A stretch of DNA of 9,102 nucleotides. It comes from JACMME01 sp051005015 (GTDB taxonomy: Bacteria > Gemmatimonadota > Gemmatimonadetes > Gemmatimonadales > Gemmatimonadaceae). Position 1 is the first letter of the stretch. Each line of letters opens with the position of its first letter. The translations under genes and the position numbers were made by a program. The stretch lies in assembly GCA_051005015.1 (NCBI GenBank), contig JBPCJT010000173.1, positions 1 through 9,102 of the forward strand. Reading direction: 5' to 3'. Positions 1 through 5,685 of the stretch are shown here, in pieces. The notes under the pieces were generated by a model. The model saw only the letters and a program-made list of their open reading frames with translations, searched no databases and was not told where the DNA came from.

Positions 1-792
1 GTCCCCCACCGCACGCGAGCCATGCGCGGAATTCGTGATACTGAGTGCTACGGCTCGCGCCGATATGGTAACCGCCGCTGACGCAATGTCCCGCGCCGGC
101 AGGTCGGGGCCAAGAAAAATGGCGCGCCATCCCTCCTCGGCAGCGACGGCTGCAACGACCATCGCGCCGAGCTCGTGGAGTTCACCGCGTGGCGTTGTAA
201 TCACTATGCCCGGCGCGGCTGCGTCGATCTCATGCGCCGACATTTTCCACGACAGCAAGCGCCGCAGAGTTGCCGACGCGAGATGCTCATGCGCCGGACC
301 AAGTTTGCCGGAGTGCCAACCTTCACCGACGTCACTCATGAGGGACGTCACGACGCCGTACAGGATGCCACTACTTTGCGTAACCGCAATGTGCCTCAGC
401 GTGCGTTCCAGTACAGGGGCATTAAGGTGGGCCACCGCGTCCATCGCTCGATCGACTGCCGCGGGCGCGGAATCAGCGTCGTGGGTCGCGGCAAATGCCT
501 CAACGCCAGAGTGCTCCCGCTTACCCAGAAGCCGCCGTAGGCCAGCGGCATCGAGCCGAGCGATATCGCCAATTCTGTATCCATCCGTTGTGGCTTCATG
601 CAGGAGCGTCAGGCGCTCCAGATCGGCCTCAGTGTAAAACCGCTGTCCCCCAGCGGACCTGCCCGGCCTCACAGCACCATAACGACGTTCCCAGGCACGT
701 AGCATGTCGGCCGAAAGTCCGGTCCGGCGTATCGCGTTCCGGACAGTGTAACGGGACGATGCGAAATCTGGTTCCTCTACGATGTATGGCAC
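1..792 (-). CDS. CarH/LitR-type MerR-family regulator with B12-binding domain (partial, C-terminus cut by window edge)
   Basis: The frame is open from a GTG at 790-792 to the left edge, giving 264 residues without the C-terminal end. Residues about 14-80 form a MerR winged helix-turn-helix, including MLRAWERRYG (30-39) and GGQRFYTEADLERL. Residues about 105-185 match the helical cap of CarH proteins and show the W-x9-EH motif (W159, E169, H170). H160 follows the Trp, as does the His that binds cobalt after photolysis in Thermus CarH. The Rossmann-like cobalamin domain has E-x-H-x-x-G at 204-209 (H206 would be the lower cobalt ligand) and a typical FLGPDLPARDI. In the known family, a dark adenosylcobalamin-bound tetramer represses and light releases it from DNA. 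The GTG was chosen because it starts just before the HTH; only a weak purine stretch (GGACGA) precedes it. It diverges from the dehydrogenase gene at 856, its likeliest target. The family is very likely; light response is inferred from the conserved residues. Confidence 0.9.
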   Translation of the reverse strand, partial: MPYIVEEPDFASSRYTVRNAIRRTGLSADMLRAWERRYGAVRPGRSAGGQRFYTEADLERLTLLHEATTDGYRIGDIARLDAAGLRRLLGKREHSGVEAFAATHDADSAPAAVDRAMDAVAHLNAPVLERTLRHIAVTQSSGILYGVVTSLMSDVGEGWHSGKLGPAHEHLASATLRRLLSWKMSAHEIDAAAPGIVITTPRGELHELGAMVVAAVAAEEGWRAIFLGPDLPARDIASAAVTISARAVALSITNSAHGSRAVGD

Positions 793-855
793 ATGTCGTC
801 CATATATTGGCAAGCTACTTGCTAGACACCTGGTGGACAAGGAGAACCACAAGGA
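793..855. promoter_or_regulatory. Divergent promoter/operator region between the CarH-like gene and the SDR gene
   Basis: This 63-base gap must hold promoters for both diverging genes. It contains a perfect 5-bp dyad, GCAAG-CTA-CTTGC (810-822), a possible operator. An AT-rich TATATT lies at 803-808. On the minus strand a weak pair, TTGTCC (840-835) and TAGCTT (817-812) with 17 bases between, could serve the regulator gene; its -10 half overlaps the dyad. The ribosome site for the plus gene is AAGGAG (839-844), 11 bases before the ATG, with a second AAGGA directly next to it. CarH-type repressors usually bind dyads overlapping promoters, often their own. The promoter boxes are poor matches, so only the location is well supported. 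Confidence 0.4.
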
Positions 856-2385
856 ATGAAAATACTAGTGACGGGTGGTACGGGTGTAGTGGGGCAATCC
901 ACAGTGACCGCGCTTGTCGAAGACGGTCATGAAGTTCGGCTTTTCTCCCGCAGCGCAGCCGAGGATGCGTCGGCGTGGCCGAGCGGCGTGCATGCGCACC
1001 CCGGCAGCGTAATCGAACCCGGCGAGGTACTGGGAAGTGCCGACCAATGCGAAGCTGTTTTGCACATAGCGGGAATCGCCAGCGAGTCGCCACCAGATTC
1101 GACCTTTGAAAAGGTAAATGTAGAGGGGACGCGCAACATGATTGCTGAAGCCGAGCGCGCGGAGGTCGGACTGTTTCTGTACGTCTCCTCACTGGGGGCG
1201 GAGCGTGGTTCGTCGCCATATCACAAATCAAAGCTTAAAGCGGAAGACTTCGTTCGCGGCTTTCGGAAGCAATGGATCATTTTGCGACCCGGAAATGTGT
1301 ACGGCCCGGGCGACGAGGTCATCTCGAAGCTTTTGACGATGGTCCGATCGCTTCCCGCGCTCCCTGTACTGAATGACGGCGAGCAGGCGTTCCAGCCGAT
1401 ATGGGCGAGCGATCTGGGGAAGGCGCTCGCCATGGCAGTTGAGCGCGGGGATCTCGCTGGGCGCGTGCTGGAGCTGGCTGGCAACGAGCGAACGTGCACG
1501 AATGATGTTCTCGATCGGTTTCAGATCACGGGTCGCGCGCCAGCGCGGGTTCCTGTGCCGAGTATCCTCGCCAACCTGGGAAGCAGGCTCGCAGCGACAG
1601 TTGGAATCGAGCTGCCCGTCAGCGAAAATCAGATCACCATGCTCGATGAAGGCAACGTGATCGCCACGGCGGCAGACAATGCGCTCATCACGGTCTTCGG
1701 CATCGAGCCTATCCCTCTCGAGGCCGGTCTGCGCCTTCTTGCCGATGCACTTCCAGAGCAGCTCCCTTCCGAGGGAGTTGGTTCATTCGAGCGGAAGCGC
1801 TACTGGGCGGATATCCGCGCGGAACAGCATACCGCGGAATCGCTCTTCAACGTGTTCCTGGACAATATGAACGTGCTCACGCCCGAGCATCTCGAGCTGA
1901 GCGCGGAGCCGGGAAGAGACACGCTGCCTCTTTGCGATGGGTCGGTGCTGACAATGCGCTTGCCGGTGCGTGGTCACATACAGGTGCGTGTCCAGGAGCT
2001 GACGAAACGATCCCTGACCCTGGCCACGCTCAAGGGGCATCCACTCGCTGGCATCATTCGCTTTCTCACTGAACAGCATGCTGGATCGTTGCGCTTTGAG
2101 GTTCGCATCTATGGCAAGGCGGCAAACATGGTGGATTGGATAACAATGCACACTGTGGGCGGGCGTATTCAGAACGCGACGTGGACCGAAACGATCGAAA
2201 ACGTCATTCTGGCAAGCCGAGGCTTCTCCAAGGAAGGCGTTCAGCAGGAAAAGATCTCACTGGACGAAAGCAGGCAGGAGCAGGTGGAGAACTGGACTCA
2301 GAAACTCATCGCCGATCGCATTTGCGATGAACGGAGCGAGACTAGCGCGATCGGTGCCAATGCTGGAGAGTACTTGGCGGTCTAG
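856..2385 (+). CDS. NAD(P)-binding SDR (NDUFA9/NmrA-like) fused to a probable DUF1990 domain
   Basis: This is a 509-residue protein. The N-terminal half is an atypical extended short-chain dehydrogenase: the nucleotide-binding TGGTGVVG is at 6-13, a VNVEGTRN segment at 88-95, Ser111/Ser112 precede Y122-x3-K126 (the YxxxK site), and LRPGNVYGPGD (143-153) is typical of NDUFA9-like proteins. Residues about 310-455 form a second domain. Within it TLKGHPLAGIIRF (391-403), then RFEVRIYGKAA (413-423) and a GG-x-IQ segment, resemble DUF1990, a domain of unknown function; I hold that name less firmly than the SDR call. The last 50 residues look like a charged tail. There is no signal peptide or membrane segment, so it should be cytosolic. 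The ATG has AAGGAG upstream and lies 63 bases from the diverging CarH-like regulator. It ends 7 bases from the convergent DCC gene, with no clear terminator. The substrate is unknown. Confidence 0.88.
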   Translation: MKILVTGGTGVVGQSTVTALVEDGHEVRLFSRSAAEDASAWPSGVHAHPGSVIEPGEVLGSADQCEAVLHIAGIASESPPDSTFEKVNVEGTRNMIAEAERAEVGLFLYVSSLGAERGSSPYHKSKLKAEDFVRGFRKQWIILRPGNVYGPGDEVISKLLTMVRSLPALPVLNDGEQAFQPIWASDLGKALAMAVERGDLAGRVLELAGNERTCTNDVLDRFQITGRAPARVPVPSILANLGSRLAATVGIELPVSENQITMLDEGNVIATAADNALITVFGIEPIPLEAGLRLLADALPEQLPSEGVGSFERKRYWADIRAEQHTAESLFNVFLDNMNVLTPEHLELSAEPGRDTLPLCDGSVLTMRLPVRGHIQVRVQELTKRSLTLATLKGHPLAGIIRFLTEQHAGSLRFEVRIYGKAANMVDWITMHTVGGRIQNATWTETIENVILASRGFSKEGVQQEKISLDESRQEQVENWTQKLIADRICDERSETSAIGANAGEYLAV

Positions 2386-2392
2386 GCGAACG

Positions 2393-2857
2393 TTATTGTG
2401 ATTCCTCGTAGTCTACTTGCAACGGGCGGTAAGTGCAGTGCTCGCCACAGCCGAGCCGGTAGCGGTGCCGGGCAAACCATTGGTACATGCGCTCCGCCAA
2501 GCCGCGCGCAAACGGAATGCTGAATATCCATGATACGAGACGTCCCTTCGGAAGTACGCTGAGCAACTGCTCGATCGCGGCAGCGCCCTGCCACGTTCGG
2601 CCGTTCCGCGAAATTACCTGAACGGATTCCTGATATGCCTGAGCGGGAATCCACGGAAAGCGCGCGTGTACTCCCGCGGCCTGCGACGGCATGATCTCGA
2701 GAAGTCTGTCCGTGTCCCATTTACGGAGAGCTGCTACCAAACGTCCGCAAATCTTGCAGTGGCCGTCGTACACGACGGAGTATTGGCACTCCGGGCACAG
2801 CTCGTAATCAGGTTCGGCTGCTCCAGTCATCACAAAACGAACCACCGAAACGGTCAC
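2393..2857 (-). CDS. DCC-family (DUF393) thiol-disulfide oxidoreductase-like protein
   Basis: The protein has 154 residues from the chosen GTG. The family signature VVYDGHCKICGRL lies at residues 28-40, giving a CxxC pair at C34 and C37 on the usual D-G-x-C-x-x-C background. The C-terminal part has the family's YQWFARHRYRLGCGEHC stretch (125-141) with C137 and C141. Members are presumed thiol redox proteins; the biochemical role is poorly known. Unusually, a second CPEC pair (C21, C24) sits just before the signature, so N- and C-terminal cysteines could bind metal or form extra disulfides. The GTG overlaps the osmC stop by one base (TAGTG) and has GAGGT upstream, which suggests translational coupling. 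A later ATG at 2830 is the alternative start but has a poorer ribosome site. It converges with the SDR-DUF1990 gene. Confidence 0.87.
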   Translation of the reverse strand: MTVSVVRFVMTGAAEPDYELCPECQYSVVYDGHCKICGRLVAALRKWDTDRLLEIMPSQAAGVHARFPWIPAQAYQESVQVISRNGRTWQGAAAIEQLLSVLPKGRLVSWIFSIPFARGLAERMYQWFARHRYRLGCGEHCTYRPLQVDYEESQ

Positions 2858-3225
2858 TATTGCACCTCGACCATGATCTTCGGTGGATGCGTCAGTGTCT
2901 TGTGCACCGCGCACAGTGCTGCCACGCGCTTCGCGGCACTGATGCGCTCCTCAGGCAATCCCGGCCACTTGAGCGACACGCTGATGTCTCCGACGCGATG
3001 CGGGCTCTCGACGAACGTCCACGCCACATCGACAAGAAGTGACTCGGCGTTGATCTCGGCGTGCGTCGCCCATGATTGAAGCACGGAATACGTACAGTAG
3101 GCAAGGGAGCTGCCAAGCATATGGAACGGACTGTAAGCTCGCTCGGCTGAGTCGGCCTCGATCGTCAGCGGGCCGGCCTGTGCTTCGAGGCGAATTGCCT
3201 CGTCCGAAATGATCGTAATCTTCAA
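2857..3225 (-). CDS. OsmC-family peroxide/thiol stress protein
   Basis: The protein has 122 residues, close to the usual size of small OsmC-like proteins. YSPFHMLGSSLAYCTYSVL (31-49) carries the first reactive cysteine, C44, on the central helix. LCAVHKTL (104-111) carries the second, C105, in the place of the C-x-V-H motif. OsmC/Ohr proteins reduce organic hydroperoxides with such a cysteine pair; this shorter OsmC-like branch is less well tested, so peroxidase activity is an inference. The start is TTG (3225-3223), preceded by GGAAG with a 6-base gap; no in-frame ATG was found in the roughly 75 bases checked upstream. It is the first gene of a two-gene unit with the DCC gene, overlapping it by one base. 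Pairing a peroxide protein with a disulfide protein points to thiol redox defence. Confidence 0.88.
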   Translation of the reverse strand: MKITIISDEAIRLEAQAGPLTIEADSAERAYSPFHMLGSSLAYCTYSVLQSWATHAEINAESLLVDVAWTFVESPHRVGDISVSLKWPGLPEERISAAKRVAALCAVHKTLTHPPKIMVEVQ

Positions 3226-3363
3226 CGTGCGCTTCCAGGGAGTTTGTGATGCGGGGTTGCAAGGAGCACGCCCAACCTGCTCTGGTGCGCAACATAACGA
3301 CCGGGAATGTGCGTGCGTTCGTCACTTTCTCGCACACAATCACTGGTGGAGGTCACCAGGCCA
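3226..3363. promoter_or_regulatory. Divergent intergenic region between osmC-like and dimer glycosylase genes
   Basis: These 138 bases separate two diverging genes and must carry the promoter of each. I found no convincing -35/-10 pair. The plus gene has a strong ribosome site, GGAGGT at 3348-3353, 10 bases before its ATG. The minus gene has GGAAG just before its TTG. A 6-bp inverted match, TGTGCG (3308-3313) with CGCACA (3331-3336), is present but short enough to be chance. Confidence 0.4.
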
Positions 3364-3705
3364 ATGCGCATCTGGGACGTTGAACCCGAGCTTCTTTGCC
3401 GGCAGCATCTCCTTGGCGAGCATCGCGAACTTCACGGGCTCTGGATTATTCTCGCTCAGGGAAAGCGCGGATACTCGGCTCATCCGGAGACTCGGCGCTG
3501 GGTTGGGAAGCTCGCGGCACTATATAGCCGGCACGAGCTTCTGGTGAAAGAAATGGAGCGGCGCGGGTATGCGCATGCCTCTCCTCTTTCCCCCGAGCTC
3601 GCCACGGGGTCGAGTGATCAGGAGGTGGTCATCAATACGGTAGCGGAGCAGCTGGCGCTGCTGCGAGGCAAGGCGTGCCCGTGTCTGTTGGAGAGGCAGC
3701 GGTAG
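3364..3705 (+). CDS. Pyrimidine dimer DNA glycosylase, T4 endonuclease V-like (Pyr_excise family)
   Basis: The protein has 113 residues; T4 endonuclease V has 138. The first 25 residues align with the phage enzyme: RI (2-3), Q14-H15-L16, then E19-x-R21-E22-L23 matches E-Y-R-E-L, so E22 corresponds to the catalytic Glu23. The family nicks DNA at UV-induced cyclobutane dimers using the N-terminal amine as nucleophile. The segment GKRGYSAHPETRRW (33-46) and the helix LAALYSRHELLVKEMERRGY (50-69) correspond to the bacterial version. Met1 falls where T4 has Thr2; since Arg follows, Met is not expected to be removed, so its own amine would act. The ATG at 3364 was preferred to 3307 because GGAGGT lies 10 bases upstream and because the family's fold begins there. 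It diverges from the osmC pair and is 45 bases from the convergent amidohydrolase stop. Confidence 0.85.
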   Translation: MRIWDVEPELLCRQHLLGEHRELHGLWIILAQGKRGYSAHPETRRWVGKLAALYSRHELLVKEMERRGYAHASPLSPELATGSSDQEVVINTVAEQLALLRGKACPCLLERQR

Positions 3706-3716
3706 CCACTTCCGCG

Positions 3717-3737
3717 CTCCCCTCTCCTTACTCCCCG
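3717..3737. repeat. Heptad tract, unit CTCCCCN (3 units)
   Basis: Three contiguous 7-base units on the plus strand, CTCCCCT, CTCCTTA and CTCCCCG, lie between the convergent stops of the dimer glycosylase and the amidohydrolase. On the minus strand this is the amidohydrolase 3' flank and reads as GGGGAG-type units. The same unit in the opposite orientation lies before that gene at 5257-5270. Confidence 0.6.
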
Positions 3738-3750
3738 CCCTCCACAGCCC

Positions 3751-5250
3751 CTACGGCGCTGTCATCTGCGTCCGCGCTTCCTTGACCATTTCGCGTACAT
3801 CCGCCAGTAGCGCGGGTGCATCGAAAACTATTCCGTCCTTGATCGTGTACTTCACACCGCCACGCCGTACGAGCTTTCCGTTCTCAATGACCTCGATGCC
3901 GGTGCCGTACATGGCCTTGAGGTTGTGGAGCGGATTGCCATCCACGATCGCGATGTCGGCCTCGAAGCCAGGACGGAGCACTCCTGTTTTCGTTAGCCCC
4001 AGAGCCTTCGCGCCATTCAGACTTGCGTGCCGAAAGACCTCGAGCGGATGAAAGCCCGCCTCCTGCTGCATTTCCATCTCACGAATGGTAGTGAAGCCGT
4101 AGAGCTGGTAGATGAACCCCGCATCGGAGCCGACGGTGATATTGCCGCCACGCGCGGCATATTCGCGCACCCACCGCATCCATATGCGGTAGTTATCCCG
4201 CCACCGAATCTCATCCGCGGTTGTCCAGTCGAGGTGGTAGGATCCATGGCGAGTGAGGTCGGGCTCGAAGTTGGCCATCACCTGCGGCAGACCGTAATCC
4301 CTGAACCATGGCTGCGTGCGTGCGCGCGAGAGATCGCGGTTTGCTTCGTAGATCGCGAACGTTGGATCCCACGTAACGTCATGCGCGAGCATGGTGTCCA
4401 GCACCGCCGAGAGACGGGCTGAATCTGCCTGTCGCCAGATGTCACCGGCCCACCGGAAGCGGTCGAGCTCGTCGTCGTAGCTGTAATCGGCGGGGAAGTT
4501 TTGCGGCCCGGTAATCGCTGCGTCGGGGATGCCGTACCAGTGCTCTATCGTGCGCACTCCCAGCCGGGCGGCGTCGAGCGCATCCATTTCCTGAATTTTC
4601 ATGTCGGTCGCCAGCGGAAGGCCGAGCGTCTTTGCTTCGGCGGCGATCGCTTGCCAGACATCCGGCCGGTTGATGAACACTTTGAGCCCGGCGGCGCCCT
4701 TCTGCTTCAGTCGTCTGACGAGCGCGCGCGCTTCGTCGGCCGAGTTTGCTCCGGCGGTGGCGTACGGGATGATAGTCGGCGCCGCTATTCTGTTGTCCGC
4801 CGACAGTCGCGCATGTGCGACGATGGTGTCGATGCCCTCGCCGGAGCCGGGCTCGCGGACTGTGGTTATTCCGTGTGCGAGCCAAAGCTTGTACACGTAA
4901 TCTTTTGGCATGGGTTTATCTGCCCGGCTGAACTGAATATGGCCGTGCATGTCCACAATGCCGGGGACAACGTACATACCGGTTGCATCGATCGTGCGCT
5001 CAGGCGCTCGAGTAGCGCCAGTGTCGCCAAGAAACCTGGTTTCCTCCCCCTGATGCGTGGGGGAGATGCGCGTGATCGTCGATCCCTCGATGTGGATGTC
5101 CATTGGGCCGCGCGCAGGATTGCCGGTGCCGTCCACCACATGCGCATTACGAATAAGGAGCCGGCCATAACGGACGCCCGTGGAAGGCGCGGGAGCCTGC
5201 GCGGAGAGAACGGAAGCGGTCGCGATGCTGATGAGGCCAAGACGATACAT
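3751..5250 (-). CDS. Secreted amidohydrolase-family protein (imidazolonepropionase-like)
   Basis: The protein has 499 residues from the ATG at 5250. Residues 1-18 look like a signal peptide with cleavage near VLSAQA, so it should be periplasmic or exported. An N-terminal composite-domain strand (LLIRNAHVVDGTG, 31-43) leads into the metal-dependent barrel. Visible metal and catalytic positions are MHGH (H102, H104), the Lys usually carboxylated in GLKVF (K190), H237 in TIEHWYG, and D376 in GSDAG. The usual His-x-His-like segment is TDMK (215-218), so one expected metal His appears replaced by Asp. C-terminal ADIAIVDGNPL (431-441) is typical for the family. Substrate unknown; dipeptidase or cyclic amide hydrolase are possible. 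The frame stays open upstream through a repeat tract, but the signal peptide fixes the start. Heptads ACTCCCC occupy the Shine-Dalgarno position, so no ribosome site is visible. It follows the small membrane-protein gene by 32 bases and may be cotranscribed with it. Confidence 0.88.
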   Translation of the reverse strand: MYRLGLISIATASVLSAQAPAPSTGVRYGRLLIRNAHVVDGTGNPARGPMDIHIEGSTITRISPTHQGEETRFLGDTGATRAPERTIDATGMYVVPGIVDMHGHIQFSRADKPMPKDYVYKLWLAHGITTVREPGSGEGIDTIVAHARLSADNRIAAPTIIPYATAGANSADEARALVRRLKQKGAAGLKVFINRPDVWQAIAAEAKTLGLPLATDMKIQEMDALDAARLGVRTIEHWYGIPDAAITGPQNFPADYSYDDELDRFRWAGDIWRQADSARLSAVLDTMLAHDVTWDPTFAIYEANRDLSRARTQPWFRDYGLPQVMANFEPDLTRHGSYHLDWTTADEIRWRDNYRIWMRWVREYAARGGNITVGSDAGFIYQLYGFTTIREMEMQQEAGFHPLEVFRHASLNGAKALGLTKTGVLRPGFEADIAIVDGNPLHNLKAMYGTGIEVIENGKLVRRGGVKYTIKDGIVFDAPALLADVREMVKEARTQMTAP

Positions 5251-5256
5251 GAAGCT

Positions 5257-5270
5257 GGGGAGTGGGGAGT
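5257..5270. repeat. Heptad tract, unit GGGGAGT (2 exact units)
   Basis: Two exact 7-base copies on the plus strand read as ACTCCCC twice on the coding strand of the amidohydrolase, ending 6 bases before its ATG. This is the reverse complement of the unit found after the same gene at 3717-3737. The tract replaces the purine-rich ribosome site expected there. Confidence 0.6.
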
Positions 5271-5282
5271 CGATAGGAACTG

Positions 5283-5531
5283 TTATTCCGTCCCGTTTTC
5301 TTCCTGTGCGGCGCGGAGAAGCATTCGGGCGAACACGAGATGTACGACGATCAGTACGGCTATGACTCCGCCGGCACCTATCCATGCAACCTGCGCATTC
5401 GTCCAGTCCATTCCTGATCCCCCGCGCGGGATGGTAAGGATTACGAAGAGGACAAAGAGAGCAGCCAGCCCTAGCGAAACGCCCAGGGCTCCAAATCCGG
5501 CCAGCTTGTTGACTGATGGTTTCTTTGGCAT
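5283..5531 (-). CDS. Small two-helix membrane protein, function unknown
   Basis: This 82-residue protein has a basic N-terminus (MPKKPSVNKL) and two clear hydrophobic helices at about 12-34 and 49-68. They are separated by a short GGSGMDW loop, and the tail is charged (RAAQEENGTE). I do not recognise a family. The helix pattern and good coding composition support it as real, though the ribosome site is weak. The basic residues near the N-terminus and after helix 2 suggest both termini are cytoplasmic. It lies 32 bases upstream of the amidohydrolase on the same strand, so it could be the first gene of a two-gene unit. Its own promoter would have to lie in or beyond the large heptad array that starts 9 bases upstream of its ATG. 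Confidence 0.68.
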   Translation of the reverse strand: MPKKPSVNKLAGFGALGVSLGLAALFVLFVILTIPRGGSGMDWTNAQVAWIGAGGVIAVLIVVHLVFARMLLRAAQEENGTE

Positions 5532-5539
5532 TGGGAAGC

Positions 5540-5636
5540 GTGATAACCGATACGTGAACGTGATACGTGGTGGGTGATACGTGGTGCGTGATACATGGTG
5601 CGTGATGCGTGATACGTGATACGTGGTACGTGGTCC
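5540..5636. repeat. Heptad array, unit GTGATAC/GTGGTGC (14 degenerate units)
   Basis: Read in steps of seven from 5540, 13 of the 14 units are 7 bases and one, GTGAAC at 5554-5559, is 6. GTGATAC recurs exactly five times (5560, 5574, 5588, 5609, 5616). Other units are single or double changes such as GTGGTGC, GTGATGC and GTGGTAC. It lies between the YiiX-type gene stop and the start of the small membrane protein, and a GGGAAGC unit (5533-5539) abuts its left end. Seven is not a multiple of three, so conserved coding is unlikely. There are no spacers between units, so it is not a CRISPR. Confidence 0.88.
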
Positions 5637-5656
5637 CGGAGATTCGCTTCGAACTA

Positions 5657-5684
5657 CCGCCTCCCGCCTCCCGCCTCAAGCCTC
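5657..5684. repeat. Heptad tract, unit CCGCCTC (3 exact units plus 1 variant)
   Basis: Three exact CCGCCTC copies are followed by AAGCCTC, ending one base from the YiiX-type stop codon. On that gene's coding strand this is a 3' flank of GAGGCGG units. Bases 5659-5674 are the perfect 16-base reverse complement of 6911-6926, which lies upstream of the same gene. Confidence 0.75.
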
Positions 5685-5685
5685 C

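Noticed and set aside
35..637. Plus-strand open frame of 200 residues
   Set aside because: It is antisense to the CarH-like gene, whose minus frame carries clear HTH and B12 motifs; the plus translation is Arg/Ser-rich with no family resemblance.
2386..2392. Terminator between convergent SDR and DCC genes
   Set aside because: The gap is only 7 bases and I saw no stem with a T run at either gene end.
3308..3336. TGTGCG/CGCACA inverted pair as an operator upstream of the dimer glycosylase
   Set aside because: It is only 6 bp with a 17-base gap and no further symmetry, which is expected by chance in GC-rich DNA.
4501..5577. Plus-strand open frame of 358 residues
   Set aside because: It is antisense to the amidohydrolase and runs into the heptad array; the amidohydrolase frame has a signal peptide and metal motifs.
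5540..5636. CRISPR array
   Set aside because: Repeats are 7 bases, degenerate and directly adjacent, with no spacers and no cas genes in the window.
5251..5679. N-terminal extension of the amidohydrolase (143 residues)
   Set aside because: It would read through the heptad array and across the small membrane protein in another frame; the signal peptide starts at 5250.
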